From Gammaproteobacteria bacterium (GTDB taxonomy: Bacteria > Pseudomonadota > Gammaproteobacteria > Legionellales > Legionellaceae): a DNA stretch of 64,000 nucleotides. Positions 56,834-64,000 of this stretch are shown here, one piece after another; within the stretch, counting starts at the first letter, position 1, and every line of letters begins with the position of its first letter. The position numbers and the translations under genes are program-made. Under the pieces are notes generated by a model, which worked only from the letters and a program-made list of their open reading frames with translations, was not told where the DNA came from and made no database searches. The stretch is from assembly GCA_024742995.1 (NCBI GenBank), contig JANSXK010000008.1, forward strand, positions 1 to 64,000, read 5' to 3'.

Positions 56834-57480
56834 GCTATTCCTTTGAGTAATTCAATCAGTCGCTCCCAAGCAGTTTCTTGGTTTAATTGATTTCTATCAA
56901 ATGATGCGAGGGATATTGGCAATTTTTTCGGAATAGCGAGCAGAGGTGAGGCATCTTCAACTTCTGATTTTTGCATCAGCGTTATGACAGTTTCGTTTTC
57001 TTCTATGACTGTTTTGTGGAATATTCCTTTCGGGACATCATACACCTCTCCAGCATGTATCTCTTGTATTTCAGTAATATTCATATCTGCCAGATCAGTT
57101 GCTGTGTCTTTTTCTAGCACGCAATATTCTTGTTTGCAGATACCTGAGACAATATTATGAGAGCCATGTTGATTAGGCACCATTTCATAGTTAATATTCT
57201 TAAGGCTTCCTTTGATTACTCTGCTTTTGAGATGGAAGACATGTGTATGCGCGAAAGGCCCACCGGTTTCTTGTAGAGGTAATCCAGGCTGCCAAACATG
57301 TAGAAAAAGCCCTGCTGCAGCATTTTTTTGGTTATTAAGCGCTACCCGCATCATTCCAATGGGTTGTGCTTGAATAGACGCAGCCTGTGAACGTAATATA
57401 TCCATTTTATCTAATAGATAAGCGATCAGTTGCTGATGATTACCCGATAAGTCTAACGATTCATTCGCTGTATTGCTCAT
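56830..57480 (-). CDS. Cupin-fold protein
   Basis: A 216-residue protein with a likely metal site in GGPFAHTHVFHLKSRVIKG (His78, His80, His83) and a second cupin segment AGEVYDVPKGIFHKTVIEENET. Members of such families include small dioxygenases and isomerases acting on amino acids. AAGGAA lies 7 bp upstream of the ATG. First gene of the leftward operon, divergent from the MATE exporter with 226 bp between the two starts. Confidence 0.7.
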   Translation of the reverse strand: MSNTANESLDLSGNHQQLIAYLLDKMDILRSQAASIQAQPIGMMRVALNNQKNAAAGLFLHVWQPGLPLQETGGPFAHTHVFHLKSRVIKGSLKNINYEMVPNQHGSHNIVSGICKQEYCVLEKDTATDLADMNITEIQEIHAGEVYDVPKGIFHKTVIEENETVITLMQKSEVEDASPLLAIPKKLPISLASFDRNQLNQETAWERLIELLKGIA

Positions 57481-57510
57481 TAAATATTTCCTTATATTTA
57501 GAGAGTGTTA

Positions 57511-57603
57511 ATGAGTTTTTTTTATACGTTCAAGCGAAACTCGAACATTGTAGCAGAATTGTATTATCCTCCACAATATCTCCAAATGAGATGTTGTATT
57601 TAG
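57511..57603 (+). CDS. Possible 30-residue leader or product peptide (tentative)
   Basis: In the divergent intergenic region an ATG with GAGAG at 5 bp opens a 30-codon frame (MSFFYTFKRNSNIVAELYYP and ten more residues ending CCI). It could be a leader peptide of the exporter gene, a peptide substrate for the ThiF enzyme, or chance. Only the ribosome-site spacing and position support it. Confidence 0.2.
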   Translation: MSFFYTFKRNSNIVAELYYPPQYLQMRCCI

Positions 57604-57706
57604 AGTGGTTTATTTTCAAATATTTGATTAGAATGATTCAGCCAATTTCAGTTTTAATTAATCGTCATTGCCTTATCTAAACCGAGTCAATAGTTGGAGC
57701 GCACGG

Positions 57707-59284
57707 ATGTCGGATTCAGAAAACGAGCATATGCGACTAGAGTCGTCTGTGAGTACTAAAACTATCCCTACAGTTGATCCAATACCTGTTGCACAGATTG
57801 TGGCTAAAATCATACGAGTGGGTATCCCAATGGCGCTTTCTTATACGGTTCCTGCCAGCATGGTGGCAACCGGCATGATGATTTCTCGACTTGGTGAAGA
57901 GGATACAGAAGATTATTTGGCAACAGCGGCACTGGCCGTCACGATGACCCAGATTGTAACGGTCGCCGCTTTTTCCCCGTTGTTAGCAATGATTACTATC
58001 GGGGGGGGTAAATATGGAGAATTAAAGAAATTTATAAGAGAAGAGAAAACAGATGATATCGTACGTACTGAGAAACAAATCGCAGATCTTTTCAAAGTAA
58101 GTATTTTATTAAGCACATTGATTGTTCCATTTCCATTTGCGGCGATGTATTTTTCAGAGCCAATTTTAGCAGATTGTTTTGGTCAATCCAGACACATCTC
58201 AGGGTTAGTGCAACAAAATTTACGAGCTTATTCTTACGGATTGCCAGCTCTGATGTACCGCATATGTATGGAGCAATTATTATTTTCTTTTGAGAAAACC
58301 TCACACACAATGTCAATAAGCTTACTTACCTTTTCGATTGGGACCGCAGCCGCATATTACTTAGCTTTTGGTCCTCCAGATCTTGGGTTGGCTGGTATTG
58401 GATATGGGTATGATCTTGAAGCTTATTTGACTTGCCTGAGCTTTGCTGTTTATTTGTGTTTGCACCCGTCATTTGCGGGGACTCCTTTTTTAAGTGGCAC
58501 TTGGGTCAATCAGGAAACGCTTCGACAAAGCAAAACATTGCTCGAAATGGGGTTGCCTATCACTGTCCAATTGACGAGTCAGCTTGCCGCGGCGTTATTG
58601 GTTACGCTCTTTGCCGGTTGGTTGGGTAAAAATGCATTAGCAGCACAAAATTTTTCAGCACAATTATTTGTATTTTCGGTGATACCCTCTGATGCGTTTG
58701 CACAGACGCTTGCGCAAGTAGTTGCGTCGCTTCTAGGAGAAGAGCAGTTTCATAATGCAGCTCGCTTTGCTCAATTTGGGCTTTTGACAAATATTGGACT
58801 GGTTTCGTTGTTTTGTATTCCAATATCCATTGAGCCATCGATATTAACTCGTATCTTTGCTTCTTCTGCTGACGCTGATGTGATGCGAATGGTACGATAT
58901 TTGGTTCCGATAGCGGCAGGGCAAGTTTTGGCGGAAACAGCTGGATTAAGCATGATACAAACTTCGCGTTCTGCTAATGATTTACGTACACCAACTAAGA
59001 TAAAAATGACTTCTTTATGGTTGGGTGTATTGGCTGCTTATTTGTTAGGATTTCATACTTCTTTACATATATACGGCATTAATATTGGATTTTTGTTGGG
59101 CGTGGCTTTGGGCACAATGGCATTGGCGCCTCGGTGGGTTCATAAAATGGAAGCGTCTAATCTCAAAGCTGTGAGGCAGAGTCAAGCACGGGAGACGCTT
59201 TTTTATACAGAGGGGGAGGTAGTTTCACCTTTGATTTCAACCAATTCGAAAGAGGATGTTTGCGAACGGAAATTGTCAAAATAA
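57707..59284 (+). CDS. MATE-family exporter
   Basis: A 525-residue, 12-helix transporter of the multidrug and toxic compound extrusion type, with the helix 1 motif VGIPMALSYTVPASMVATGMM, LAVTMTQIVTVAAFSPLLAM, and the half-repeat ETLRQSKTLLEMGLPITVQLTSQLAAALLVTLFAGWLG. GGAG lies 7 bp upstream of the ATG at 57707; a start 13 codons earlier is disfavoured. It starts the rightward operon and is the obvious candidate exporter or self-resistance pump for the pathway product. Confidence 0.85.
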   Translation: MSDSENEHMRLESSVSTKTIPTVDPIPVAQIVAKIIRVGIPMALSYTVPASMVATGMMISRLGEEDTEDYLATAALAVTMTQIVTVAAFSPLLAMITIGGGKYGELKKFIREEKTDDIVRTEKQIADLFKVSILLSTLIVPFPFAAMYFSEPILADCFGQSRHISGLVQQNLRAYSYGLPALMYRICMEQLLFSFEKTSHTMSISLLTFSIGTAAAYYLAFGPPDLGLAGIGYGYDLEAYLTCLSFAVYLCLHPSFAGTPFLSGTWVNQETLRQSKTLLEMGLPITVQLTSQLAAALLVTLFAGWLGKNALAAQNFSAQLFVFSVIPSDAFAQTLAQVVASLLGEEQFHNAARFAQFGLLTNIGLVSLFCIPISIEPSILTRIFASSADADVMRMVRYLVPIAAGQVLAETAGLSMIQTSRSANDLRTPTKIKMTSLWLGVLAAYLLGFHTSLHIYGINIGFLLGVALGTMALAPRWVHKMEASNLKAVRQSQARETLFYTEGEVVSPLISTNSKEDVCERKLSK

Positions 59285-59414
59285 AAGAAAACTGCAGGAA
59301 GATTCTCAATTTTAGGTATTTTATACGGTGTTTTGCTCCCGTATATTTCAATTAGCATTTACTCAAAATTAACCTTGTAACAATACGTTGTTCACAAGAC
59401 AAATGGAGAGCATG

Positions 59415-60677
59415 ATGCAAGATTCAAATGTAGTGTCTGAAGTTAGCCATATCCAAAGAATGTCACTGACCTCTGAAATTAGTACGGGCGATCAGGACGT
59501 TGATCAAGAGCTAAAAGAATTGTATGCCATTCGGGATCATCATTCTTTTTGGGAGAATCCTTTATTATTGGCCTGCCAAGAAGGACAGCTTAGTAGGGAT
59601 GACTTTCGATTTTTATTTGCCCAATACTATTTTTATGCCAAAAATTTTACCAAGCTTTTAGCTGGAAGCATGTTGTATTGTGATAATGATTATTATCGTT
59701 CGCAACTGTCAGCTAATTTGTGGGAAGAAGGTGGTGGACAGGAAATTGAAAAACGGCATGCTGAGCTTTTTAGACAGTTTTTGAAGCAGGATTTGAATTT
59801 AGATTTAGAAGGTATTCAATTTCAATCTTACACAAAACACTTTTTCAAGCAGTATATGGATTTGTGTTCCAATGCTAATCCCATTATCAGTGCGGCAGCG
59901 CTGTCATTTGGCACAGAAGGTATTGTATCTCGTCTCTATGCAGTGCTCATTAAAGGGCTAAAAAAAGCTGGGTTTCAAGATGCGGCGTTAGACTTTTTTC
60001 ATTTACACGTTTCATGTGATGATGATCATGCAGAAACTTTAGAGGAAATGACGCTATCTTATCGCCATGAAAAAATTTGGAAGTCTTCTTGCGAGCAAGG
60101 CATCATCCAAGCGCTAGATTTCAGAAACACCTTTTTTAACGATATTTATAATTCTTTACAAGTTTATAAATTATCGGCTTTAGCTCAGCGCGCTAGTCAT
60201 GCGCCTAGTATCGTCAAAGACATCAATATAACAAAAGATGAGTTGATATTACAAAGCACGATATATCAAACAGATGATCCTGTTTATTACAACGAAGATA
60301 AAGCAAAAAAAATTAACTTTGCTGTACAGCGCGTGCCTTTTGAGGCAGATATTTTAGATCCTCGTCTTGTGAGTATTCCTCAAGGTCATTGTAACGAATT
60401 ACATCAGCATGCTCATGAGACTGTTTTTCTTATTTTAGAAGGCACAGGTGAGGTCATTGTTGATGGTCAAAAAACAGAGATCAAACCAGGTGATTTAATA
60501 TTTGTTCCCCGATGGAAGATTCATCAAACGCGTAACACAGGGACCACTGAATTAAAATTTTTTGCTGTTACGGACTATGGTTTTACCAAAATATTTCCAC
60601 AAAATTCAGAAACCGTGTATCGCCAAAAACCTCAGAATGTGGGTGTTCATTTTAACAAATGTGCTGTGTGGGGGTAA
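59415..60677 (+). CDS. SznF-like haem-oxygenase-fold diiron enzyme fused to a cupin
   Basis: A 420-residue, two-domain metalloenzyme. The N-terminal HDO (haem-oxygenase-like diiron oxygenase) domain carries all typical ligands: Glu105 and His115 (LWEEGGGQEIEKRHAELF), Glu168 (SFGTEGIVSRLY), His198-x3-Asp202-x2-His205 (HLHVSCDDDHAE). The C-terminal cupin has ELHQHAHETVFLILEG (His330/332/334) and PGDLIFVPRWKIHQTRN (His370). This domain order and the 10/30/4/3 residue ligand spacing fit SznF, which N-hydroxylates an arginine derivative and rearranges it to an N-nitrosourea; a further SznF glutamate ligand is not evident. Start at 59415 has GGAG 6 bp upstream (59412 possible). Confidence 0.8.
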   Translation: MQDSNVVSEVSHIQRMSLTSEISTGDQDVDQELKELYAIRDHHSFWENPLLLACQEGQLSRDDFRFLFAQYYFYAKNFTKLLAGSMLYCDNDYYRSQLSANLWEEGGGQEIEKRHAELFRQFLKQDLNLDLEGIQFQSYTKHFFKQYMDLCSNANPIISAAALSFGTEGIVSRLYAVLIKGLKKAGFQDAALDFFHLHVSCDDDHAETLEEMTLSYRHEKIWKSSCEQGIIQALDFRNTFFNDIYNSLQVYKLSALAQRASHAPSIVKDINITKDELILQSTIYQTDDPVYYNEDKAKKINFAVQRVPFEADILDPRLVSIPQGHCNELHQHAHETVFLILEGTGEVIVDGQKTEIKPGDLIFVPRWKIHQTRNTGTTELKFFAVTDYGFTKIFPQNSETVYRQKPQNVGVHFNKCAVWG

Positions 60678-60679
60678 CA

Positions 60680-62251
60680 ATGAACGCAAGGAATGAATTC
60701 GGCAACGTTTATGAAGAGATTTTACTCGAGGTAACGATTGAGCCATTTTTACAGTGGTTTAAAGAGGCGGTATTGAAATTGCAGCCAACAAGCATGAACC
60801 AACAAGTGATCAGAGGGGTTGATGCTGGTACTGGTTTGTTGGCTTCTGCCATTGTGGCACCCCTTGGTTATGAGTTTGGTATGTTGCTGGCTAATGCAGC
60901 GGATATTTCTGATCCAAATCTTCAACGTGCTATTGCGTATTATTTTTCGATTACGGCTACTGGATCTGCTGCTGTATTGGTGGGGCGTGTTTCTAATTCT
61001 GTGCTGGAGAAACTAATCACGTCGACACCTGAAACTAAAAAAGCACTTAGGCGTCAAAACCTGAATTTTTATGATGCAGTGAAAGTGATGATGAAAACGT
61101 TTCTTTGGTGTTCAGCTGCTTTGTCTGCAGTGCCGGAAAGTTATTTGGCCTATGAGTATTTTCATCAACCGATGGGATGGTGGTCGCTTATTTTTGTGGC
61201 CGCTGATATGGAGGCATTGACGGTTAAAAATGGTTGGGCCATTCAAAATTTGTCGACAGGCGTTTATAGAGGGCTGAAAGAGTCCATATCTTCTCGTATG
61301 AATCGTGAGGAGCTTAGTGATGCTCGTAAAATGCGTAGGGTGCTTCATCACAAATTACAACGCTCTATGATGATCATCTCACAATTGACTGAAGAGGAAA
61401 TTGATGGATTATTTGAGGATTTATTTCAAAAAAACAAAGATGTTTGTATTGATACCAATAATTATCGTGAAGATTTATTGCTTCATAAAATGAACACATT
61501 ATGTGAGCCTCCTGTGGTGCGTCCATTACCCACGCCTAAGAGAAAACCGGCAGTGAAGACGTTATTTGGTTACGTCGGTAGCGCGATTGGTGCGGTTGGT
61601 TCCTATACCTTTTACCCCATTGCGAGACAAGCGTCTGAACATTTGATGGATGCAATAGGGATAGAAGACTCTCCTGAGCGTCAAACTGTTGCTGATATTG
61701 TAGGTGTAGGTTCCTATCTGGCACGAAGTGCATTGGCTGTGTATGCAACTGGGGATAGCTTTGAAAAATTTTATGATTGGTTCGTGAGTCTTCCAAGTAA
61801 AACCAGAGAGATTGTTAATCGTTGCAAGATCTCTTCAGGGTATAGCACGCTCGAGGAACAAGGATTAACACCTGTTTCTTCTCGCGCTTATTTGCACGGA
61901 GGATTGTCTCTGATGGCAACATTGGTTTCTATCAGCGGAGGTGCACCTCGTGCAGCAATGACAAATGATTCCGTAGATGCAGACAGTGAATATGGCACAC
62001 TTTTGATTGCTTGCGCATTCATTGGGGCATTTGCTACGAATTTTTGGGCAGTACATGGGTTGCTCCAAGATACATTGAAAGGAGACTCTAAGCGTGCTGG
62101 TTTATTAGGAGCAGTTGCGAAATTGATTCAAATGTTGCCTGAAATGACAGATGAACATATCACCGCATTGTATGAAGGTATCGATGTATCTATCCATTCG
62201 CCTGGAGCAGAGGAAGTGGGTGCCCAAGGATCGGTTCCGTCTCGTGTCTAG
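60680..62251 (+). CDS. Polytopic membrane protein of the biosynthetic locus, unknown function
   Basis: A 523-residue protein with about eight hydrophobic segments arranged in two groups (about residues 45-175 and 285-480) separated by a charged region of some 100 residues (SISSRMNREELSDARKMRRV...). No recognised family. Starts 2 bp after the HDO-cupin gene, so it is surely cotranscribed. Possible roles are export, resistance, or a membrane platform. Its two-block layout, with Gly/Ala-rich helices, is not that of MFS, MATE or ABC permeases. Confidence 0.6.
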   Translation: MNARNEFGNVYEEILLEVTIEPFLQWFKEAVLKLQPTSMNQQVIRGVDAGTGLLASAIVAPLGYEFGMLLANAADISDPNLQRAIAYYFSITATGSAAVLVGRVSNSVLEKLITSTPETKKALRRQNLNFYDAVKVMMKTFLWCSAALSAVPESYLAYEYFHQPMGWWSLIFVAADMEALTVKNGWAIQNLSTGVYRGLKESISSRMNREELSDARKMRRVLHHKLQRSMMIISQLTEEEIDGLFEDLFQKNKDVCIDTNNYREDLLLHKMNTLCEPPVVRPLPTPKRKPAVKTLFGYVGSAIGAVGSYTFYPIARQASEHLMDAIGIEDSPERQTVADIVGVGSYLARSALAVYATGDSFEKFYDWFVSLPSKTREIVNRCKISSGYSTLEEQGLTPVSSRAYLHGGLSLMATLVSISGGAPRAAMTNDSVDADSEYGTLLIACAFIGAFATNFWAVHGLLQDTLKGDSKRAGLLGAVAKLIQMLPEMTDEHITALYEGIDVSIHSPGAEEVGAQGSVPSRV

Positions 62252-62322
62252 ACATAAGAAGAGCCAACAAAGAGTTCTGTCATTGTACAGAACATCAATT
62301 AATGTAATCAAAGGAGTTTGTT

Positions 62323-63207
62323 ATGACGAATCAACGTATTAAATTTAGAGGTGAATATGATGATGCCAAGTATTGGGAGCGAGTAGATCGTAGTTTGGGT
62401 TGGCTGGGAGCAACAGCGGAGGAGCAGAAAAAAACTCAGAAAAAATTGCGTGATACGGTGATTGGTGTTTCAGGATGTGGTGGTATCGGTGGTGCAGTGG
62501 CAGCACGTTTAGCGCGTTTGGGCGTACGTCACATTAAATTGGCGGATCCTGATAGCTTTGATGTTACTAATATTAATCGCCAGATGGGAGCAAACTTTGA
62601 CAACGTTGGGCGTAATAAAGCTGAAGTCGTGGCTGATATGGTGCATGAGATTACACCTGATGTCACGTTAGAAGTTTTTGCTGAAGGGATTATCCCTTCT
62701 TCAGCAGAAGAGTTTATGCATGGATGTGATTACGTCATGGATCAGATGGATTTTTATGAAATCGGCAATCGATATGCTTTGCATCGTGCTTTCAGAAAGT
62801 CAGATAGCTGCAAATTCATGTTTAAAATTCCGACGGTCGGTCATAGCGTATTTGTTTTTAAATACACCAAAGATTCTATGCCTATCGAAGATGTTTATGA
62901 GTTACCGGAAGATGCAACGATTACACCGGAAGTAACACGACGTCTGATGGAGCGCATTATTCCTGAAATGCCCTCTTATCCCAACACAGAAATGCTTGAC
63001 CATTGGTTTGTCGATTTAAAGCGTATGCCAATTTTTGCTGCTTGCCCTCCTCTTGCGGAAGGGATCCTCGTTGAACGATTGGCACAAGCTATTACTGGGT
63101 TAGATCAACTGCCTAATGCACAGCAATTACCAGCACAGCCAGGATACGCTTTGTTTGATACGTTGACTTGGAAATCCAAAGTTGTACACGGACAATGGTG
63201 GGAATAA
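62323..63207 (+). CDS. ThiF/MoeB/E1-family adenylating enzyme
   Basis: A 294-residue E1-like enzyme. The ATP-binding core is complete: GVSGCGGIGGAVAARL (49-64), LADPDSFDVTNINRQ (Asp75, Asp77, Asn83-Arg86) and Lys99 in GRNKAEV, then DYVMDQMD with the conserved Asp140. The CxxC zinc pairs of MoeB/ThiF are absent, as in several secondary-metabolism members such as MccB of microcin C. It should activate a carboxylate as acyl-adenylate, possibly a peptide or amino-acid C-terminus. A strong AAAGGAG precedes the ATG. Its stop overlaps the next start. Confidence 0.85.
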   Translation: MTNQRIKFRGEYDDAKYWERVDRSLGWLGATAEEQKKTQKKLRDTVIGVSGCGGIGGAVAARLARLGVRHIKLADPDSFDVTNINRQMGANFDNVGRNKAEVVADMVHEITPDVTLEVFAEGIIPSSAEEFMHGCDYVMDQMDFYEIGNRYALHRAFRKSDSCKFMFKIPTVGHSVFVFKYTKDSMPIEDVYELPEDATITPEVTRRLMERIIPEMPSYPNTEMLDHWFVDLKRMPIFAACPPLAEGILVERLAQAITGLDQLPNAQQLPAQPGYALFDTLTWKSKVVHGQWWE

Positions 63208-64000
63208 TGATGCGTAAGCCAATTAAAATTATTTTATTCTCAGAAATTAATTCTCTATTTGGCTCCTCGTTTTTACAAGACCTTCTATTGCATCCTTTGG
63301 TTGCAATAGAAGGTTTGGTGACTTCTGTAGATGGCCAATTATGTTCATACTATTTGAATGAATCTGTGCAAGTTAATTTAAAAGATGAAGCGCTAAAATT
63401 GAATATACCTGTATTTCAGCCTCAAAAAATTAATGAGGAAGTTATCCAAGGCATATTGAAAAGTTTGGATGCAGATTATTTTCTGATAGCGAATTATCAA
63501 AAAATATTGAAGCAACGTACCATCGATATTCCAAAGGTTGCGACGATTAACTTTCATCCTAGTTTATTGCCTGCTTACGCAGGGCTGGCGCCGTTTTTTT
63601 GGATGGCAAAGCAAGGTGAAACACATAGTGGTGTGAGTGCCATTCGTGTGAATGAAACAATTGATGCGGGGGAGTTGGTCGCACAAATACCTATTTCATT
63701 ACAGGGCGTTGAAACAGCATCCGAAATTCGTGAGATGCATTTTAATAAATCCATTGAGTTATTAAGAATTTTGCTACCGCAGATGATTGAAAAAAAACTA
63801 AACTTTCAGGCACAAGACTTAAGCAAACGTAGTTATTTTAGTCGACCAAATGATCACGATTTTATCATTGATTGGAATAGTAGTAATCAAGATATTATGC
63901 GCATCATACGCGCGGCTTATCGATATCCAGGGGCAGTTTTTGTGACAGAAAAATTTGAAAAAATCGTGATATTATCCGCAGAAAGCATTCAATCTTATGG
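63207..64000 (+). CDS. Formyltransferase of the Fmt/ArnA/PurN superfamily (partial, runs off window)
   Basis: At least 264 residues, starting at an ATG overlapping the ThiF stop by 1 bp (TAATG). The formyl-transfer triad is visible: Asn115 and His117 in INFHPSLLPAYAGLAPFFW and Asp153 in ETIDAGELV, with the Asn-His-Asp spacing of methionyl-tRNA formyltransferase. A C-terminal Fmt_C-like domain follows (RSYFSRPNDHDFIIDWN). It probably transfers formyl from 10-formyltetrahydrofolate to an amine. The position in the operon argues for N-formylation of the pathway product or intermediate rather than of initiator tRNA. Confidence 0.85.
   Translation, partial: MMRKPIKIILFSEINSLFGSSFLQDLLLHPLVAIEGLVTSVDGQLCSYYLNESVQVNLKDEALKLNIPVFQPQKINEEVIQGILKSLDADYFLIANYQKILKQRTIDIPKVATINFHPSLLPAYAGLAPFFWMAKQGETHSGVSAIRVNETIDAGELVAQIPISLQGVETASEIREMHFNKSIELLRILLPQMIEKKLNFQAQDLSKRSYFSRPNDHDFIIDWNSSNQDIMRIIRAAYRYPGAVFVTEKFEKIVILSAESIQSY

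Noticed and set aside
62323..63207. Housekeeping MoeB/ThiF assignment
   Set aside because: The zinc CxxC pairs are missing and the gene lies in a biosynthetic-type operon without thiamine or molybdopterin genes.

Overview
The window looks like a chromosomal segment of a gammaproteobacterium of the order Legionellales (Legionella/Coxiella/Aquicella/Berkiella side; family not resolvable by eye). The reasons are a Legionella-type major outer membrane porin (33435-34376), an IcmC/DotE-like Dot/Icm type IVB secretion protein (14059-14610), a Legionella-like M4 zinc metalloprotease (8178-9767), and many scattered eukaryote-like or effector-like genes (ankyrin-like proteins, three protein kinase-like proteins, a papain-like protein) placed between ordinary housekeeping operons. 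Base composition is moderate, with clearly AT-richer islands at the left end (1-2380) and at 53.4-57.5 kb.

Layout. 1-2380: decayed mobile or accessory DNA (IS3-type transposase end, MFS transporter, remnant of an AlbA/HATPase_c_4 protein) ending at a tRNA-CAU gene. 2497-7035: macromolecular synthesis operon rpsU-yqeY-dnaG-rpoD, leftward, behind a near-consensus sigma70 promoter. 7192-14610: PAS-receiver regulator, M4 protease, two effector-like genes, class I aldolase, ferredoxin-NADP reductase, IcmC-like protein. 14678-20826: Ser/Thr kinase-like protein, DUF3579, epmC, recG, SPOR protein. 20852-25809: an odd P-type ATPase, folB without a canonical start codon, hemE, yheT. 25837-33374: heat-shock operon grpE, dnaK-dnaJ with sigma32-type promoters, then carA, metK, ahcY. 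33435-42918: porin, an RND efflux tripartite set, two effector-like genes. 43054-48371: cytochrome oxidase assembly block (DUF2909, SURF1, ctaA, ctaB, SCO1) and rimK. 48381-53602: accessory region with small regulator, nuclease remnant, membrane effector-like protein, frameshifted LplT-like transporter, secreted proteins, sodC and an orphan 52-residue peptide gene.

The most unusual part is 55077-64000 (running off the right edge). Two divergent operons, cupin / SAM methyltransferase / LuxR-type regulator leftward and MATE exporter / diiron-oxygenase-plus-cupin enzyme / polytopic membrane protein / ThiF-type E1 enzyme / formyltransferase rightward, look like a small-molecule biosynthetic gene cluster. 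The central enzyme has the domain order and metal-ligand spacing of SznF, the N-nitrosating enzyme of streptozotocin biosynthesis, here combined with a ThiF adenylating enzyme and an N-formyltransferase. I know of no described pathway with this combination; that is an inference, not a database result.
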